18,117 nucleotides of DNA from contig DAOUUT010000037.1 in the NCBI GenBank assembly GCA_030668025.1, positions 1 to 18,117 on the forward strand. The letters are read 5' to 3'. The first letter of the stretch is position 1. Each line of letters opens with the position of its first letter. This stretch comes from Promethearchaeota archaeon. Its GTDB lineage: Archaea; Asgardarchaeota; Lokiarchaeia; Sigynarchaeales; SOKP01. The notes below the pieces were generated by a model. The model was not told where the DNA came from, did not search any database, and saw only the letters and a program-made list of their open reading frames with translations. Below, one piece after another: positions 18,096-18,117 of this stretch. The translations under genes and the position numbers were made by a program.

Positions 18096-18117
18096 TCGCG
18101 ACTTCCTATTTTGAACT

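Overview
The window looks like a piece of an Asgard archaeal genome, most likely a Lokiarchaeia-type lineage. The support is circumstantial: very AT-rich DNA, archaeal-style TATA elements and T-run terminators, a beta-grasp ubiquitin-like protein with a clear ubiquitin-type second half, very large surface proteins with LVIVD, CARDB, FN3 and thrombospondin-3-type repeats, a C-terminal PGIPGY plus hydrophobic plus basic sorting-type tail, and small TPR, J-domain and Lrp proteins. No rRNA or tRNA gene was seen to fix the taxonomy.

Layout. 1-1888 (minus strand) is a sulfur-relay operon: TusA, three DsrE/F/H (TusD/C/B) family proteins and a DsrE2-type protein. An Lrp/AsnC regulator (2149) is divergent from it across a 260-bp region with dyads and repeats. 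A small J-domain co-chaperone (2780) converges on an M14-type zinc carboxypeptidase (4536-3151). At 4914-7670 lies a surface protein with two tandem seven-bladed LVIVD propellers, a calcium-binding TSP3-like stalk and a C-terminal membrane anchor. Next come a decayed HTH/receiver-domain remnant (7742-8046, minus) and a polytopic acyltransferase (8211-9671). On the minus strand follow a ubiquitin-like protein with no C-terminal diglycine (10290-9937) and a membrane-anchored methyltransferase resembling the FAM173 lysine methyltransferases (11293-10769).

11400-12015 is a gene graveyard: an Ig-like surface-protein fragment (+) abuts the C-terminal half of an EamA/DMT transporter (-), which is fused to the first ~49 residues of a cyclophilin (-). 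Downstream is a 1291-residue multidomain surface protein (12208-16083) behind three stacked inverted repeats. 16091-16547 (-) holds another decayed gene with one stop and two frameshifts. The right end carries a short helical protein, a TPR protein and an OB-fold-like protein in a likely operon, and a small minus-strand ORF at the edge.

How the genes fit together. The sulfur genes form one coherent module: TusA and DsrE-type proteins pass persulfide sulfur between partners, probably under local Lrp control. No terminal enzyme (Dsr, sHdr or tRNA thiolase) is visible, so the final acceptor is unknown. The two giant surface proteins and the acyltransferase suggest cell-envelope functions. The gene remnants show that the spaces between intact genes are a site of repeated rearrangement and decay. 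I did not find a clearly novel defence or mobile system. The most unusual items are the non-conjugatable Ubl, the FAM173-like enzyme, the tandem propeller protein and the chimeric gene fragments.
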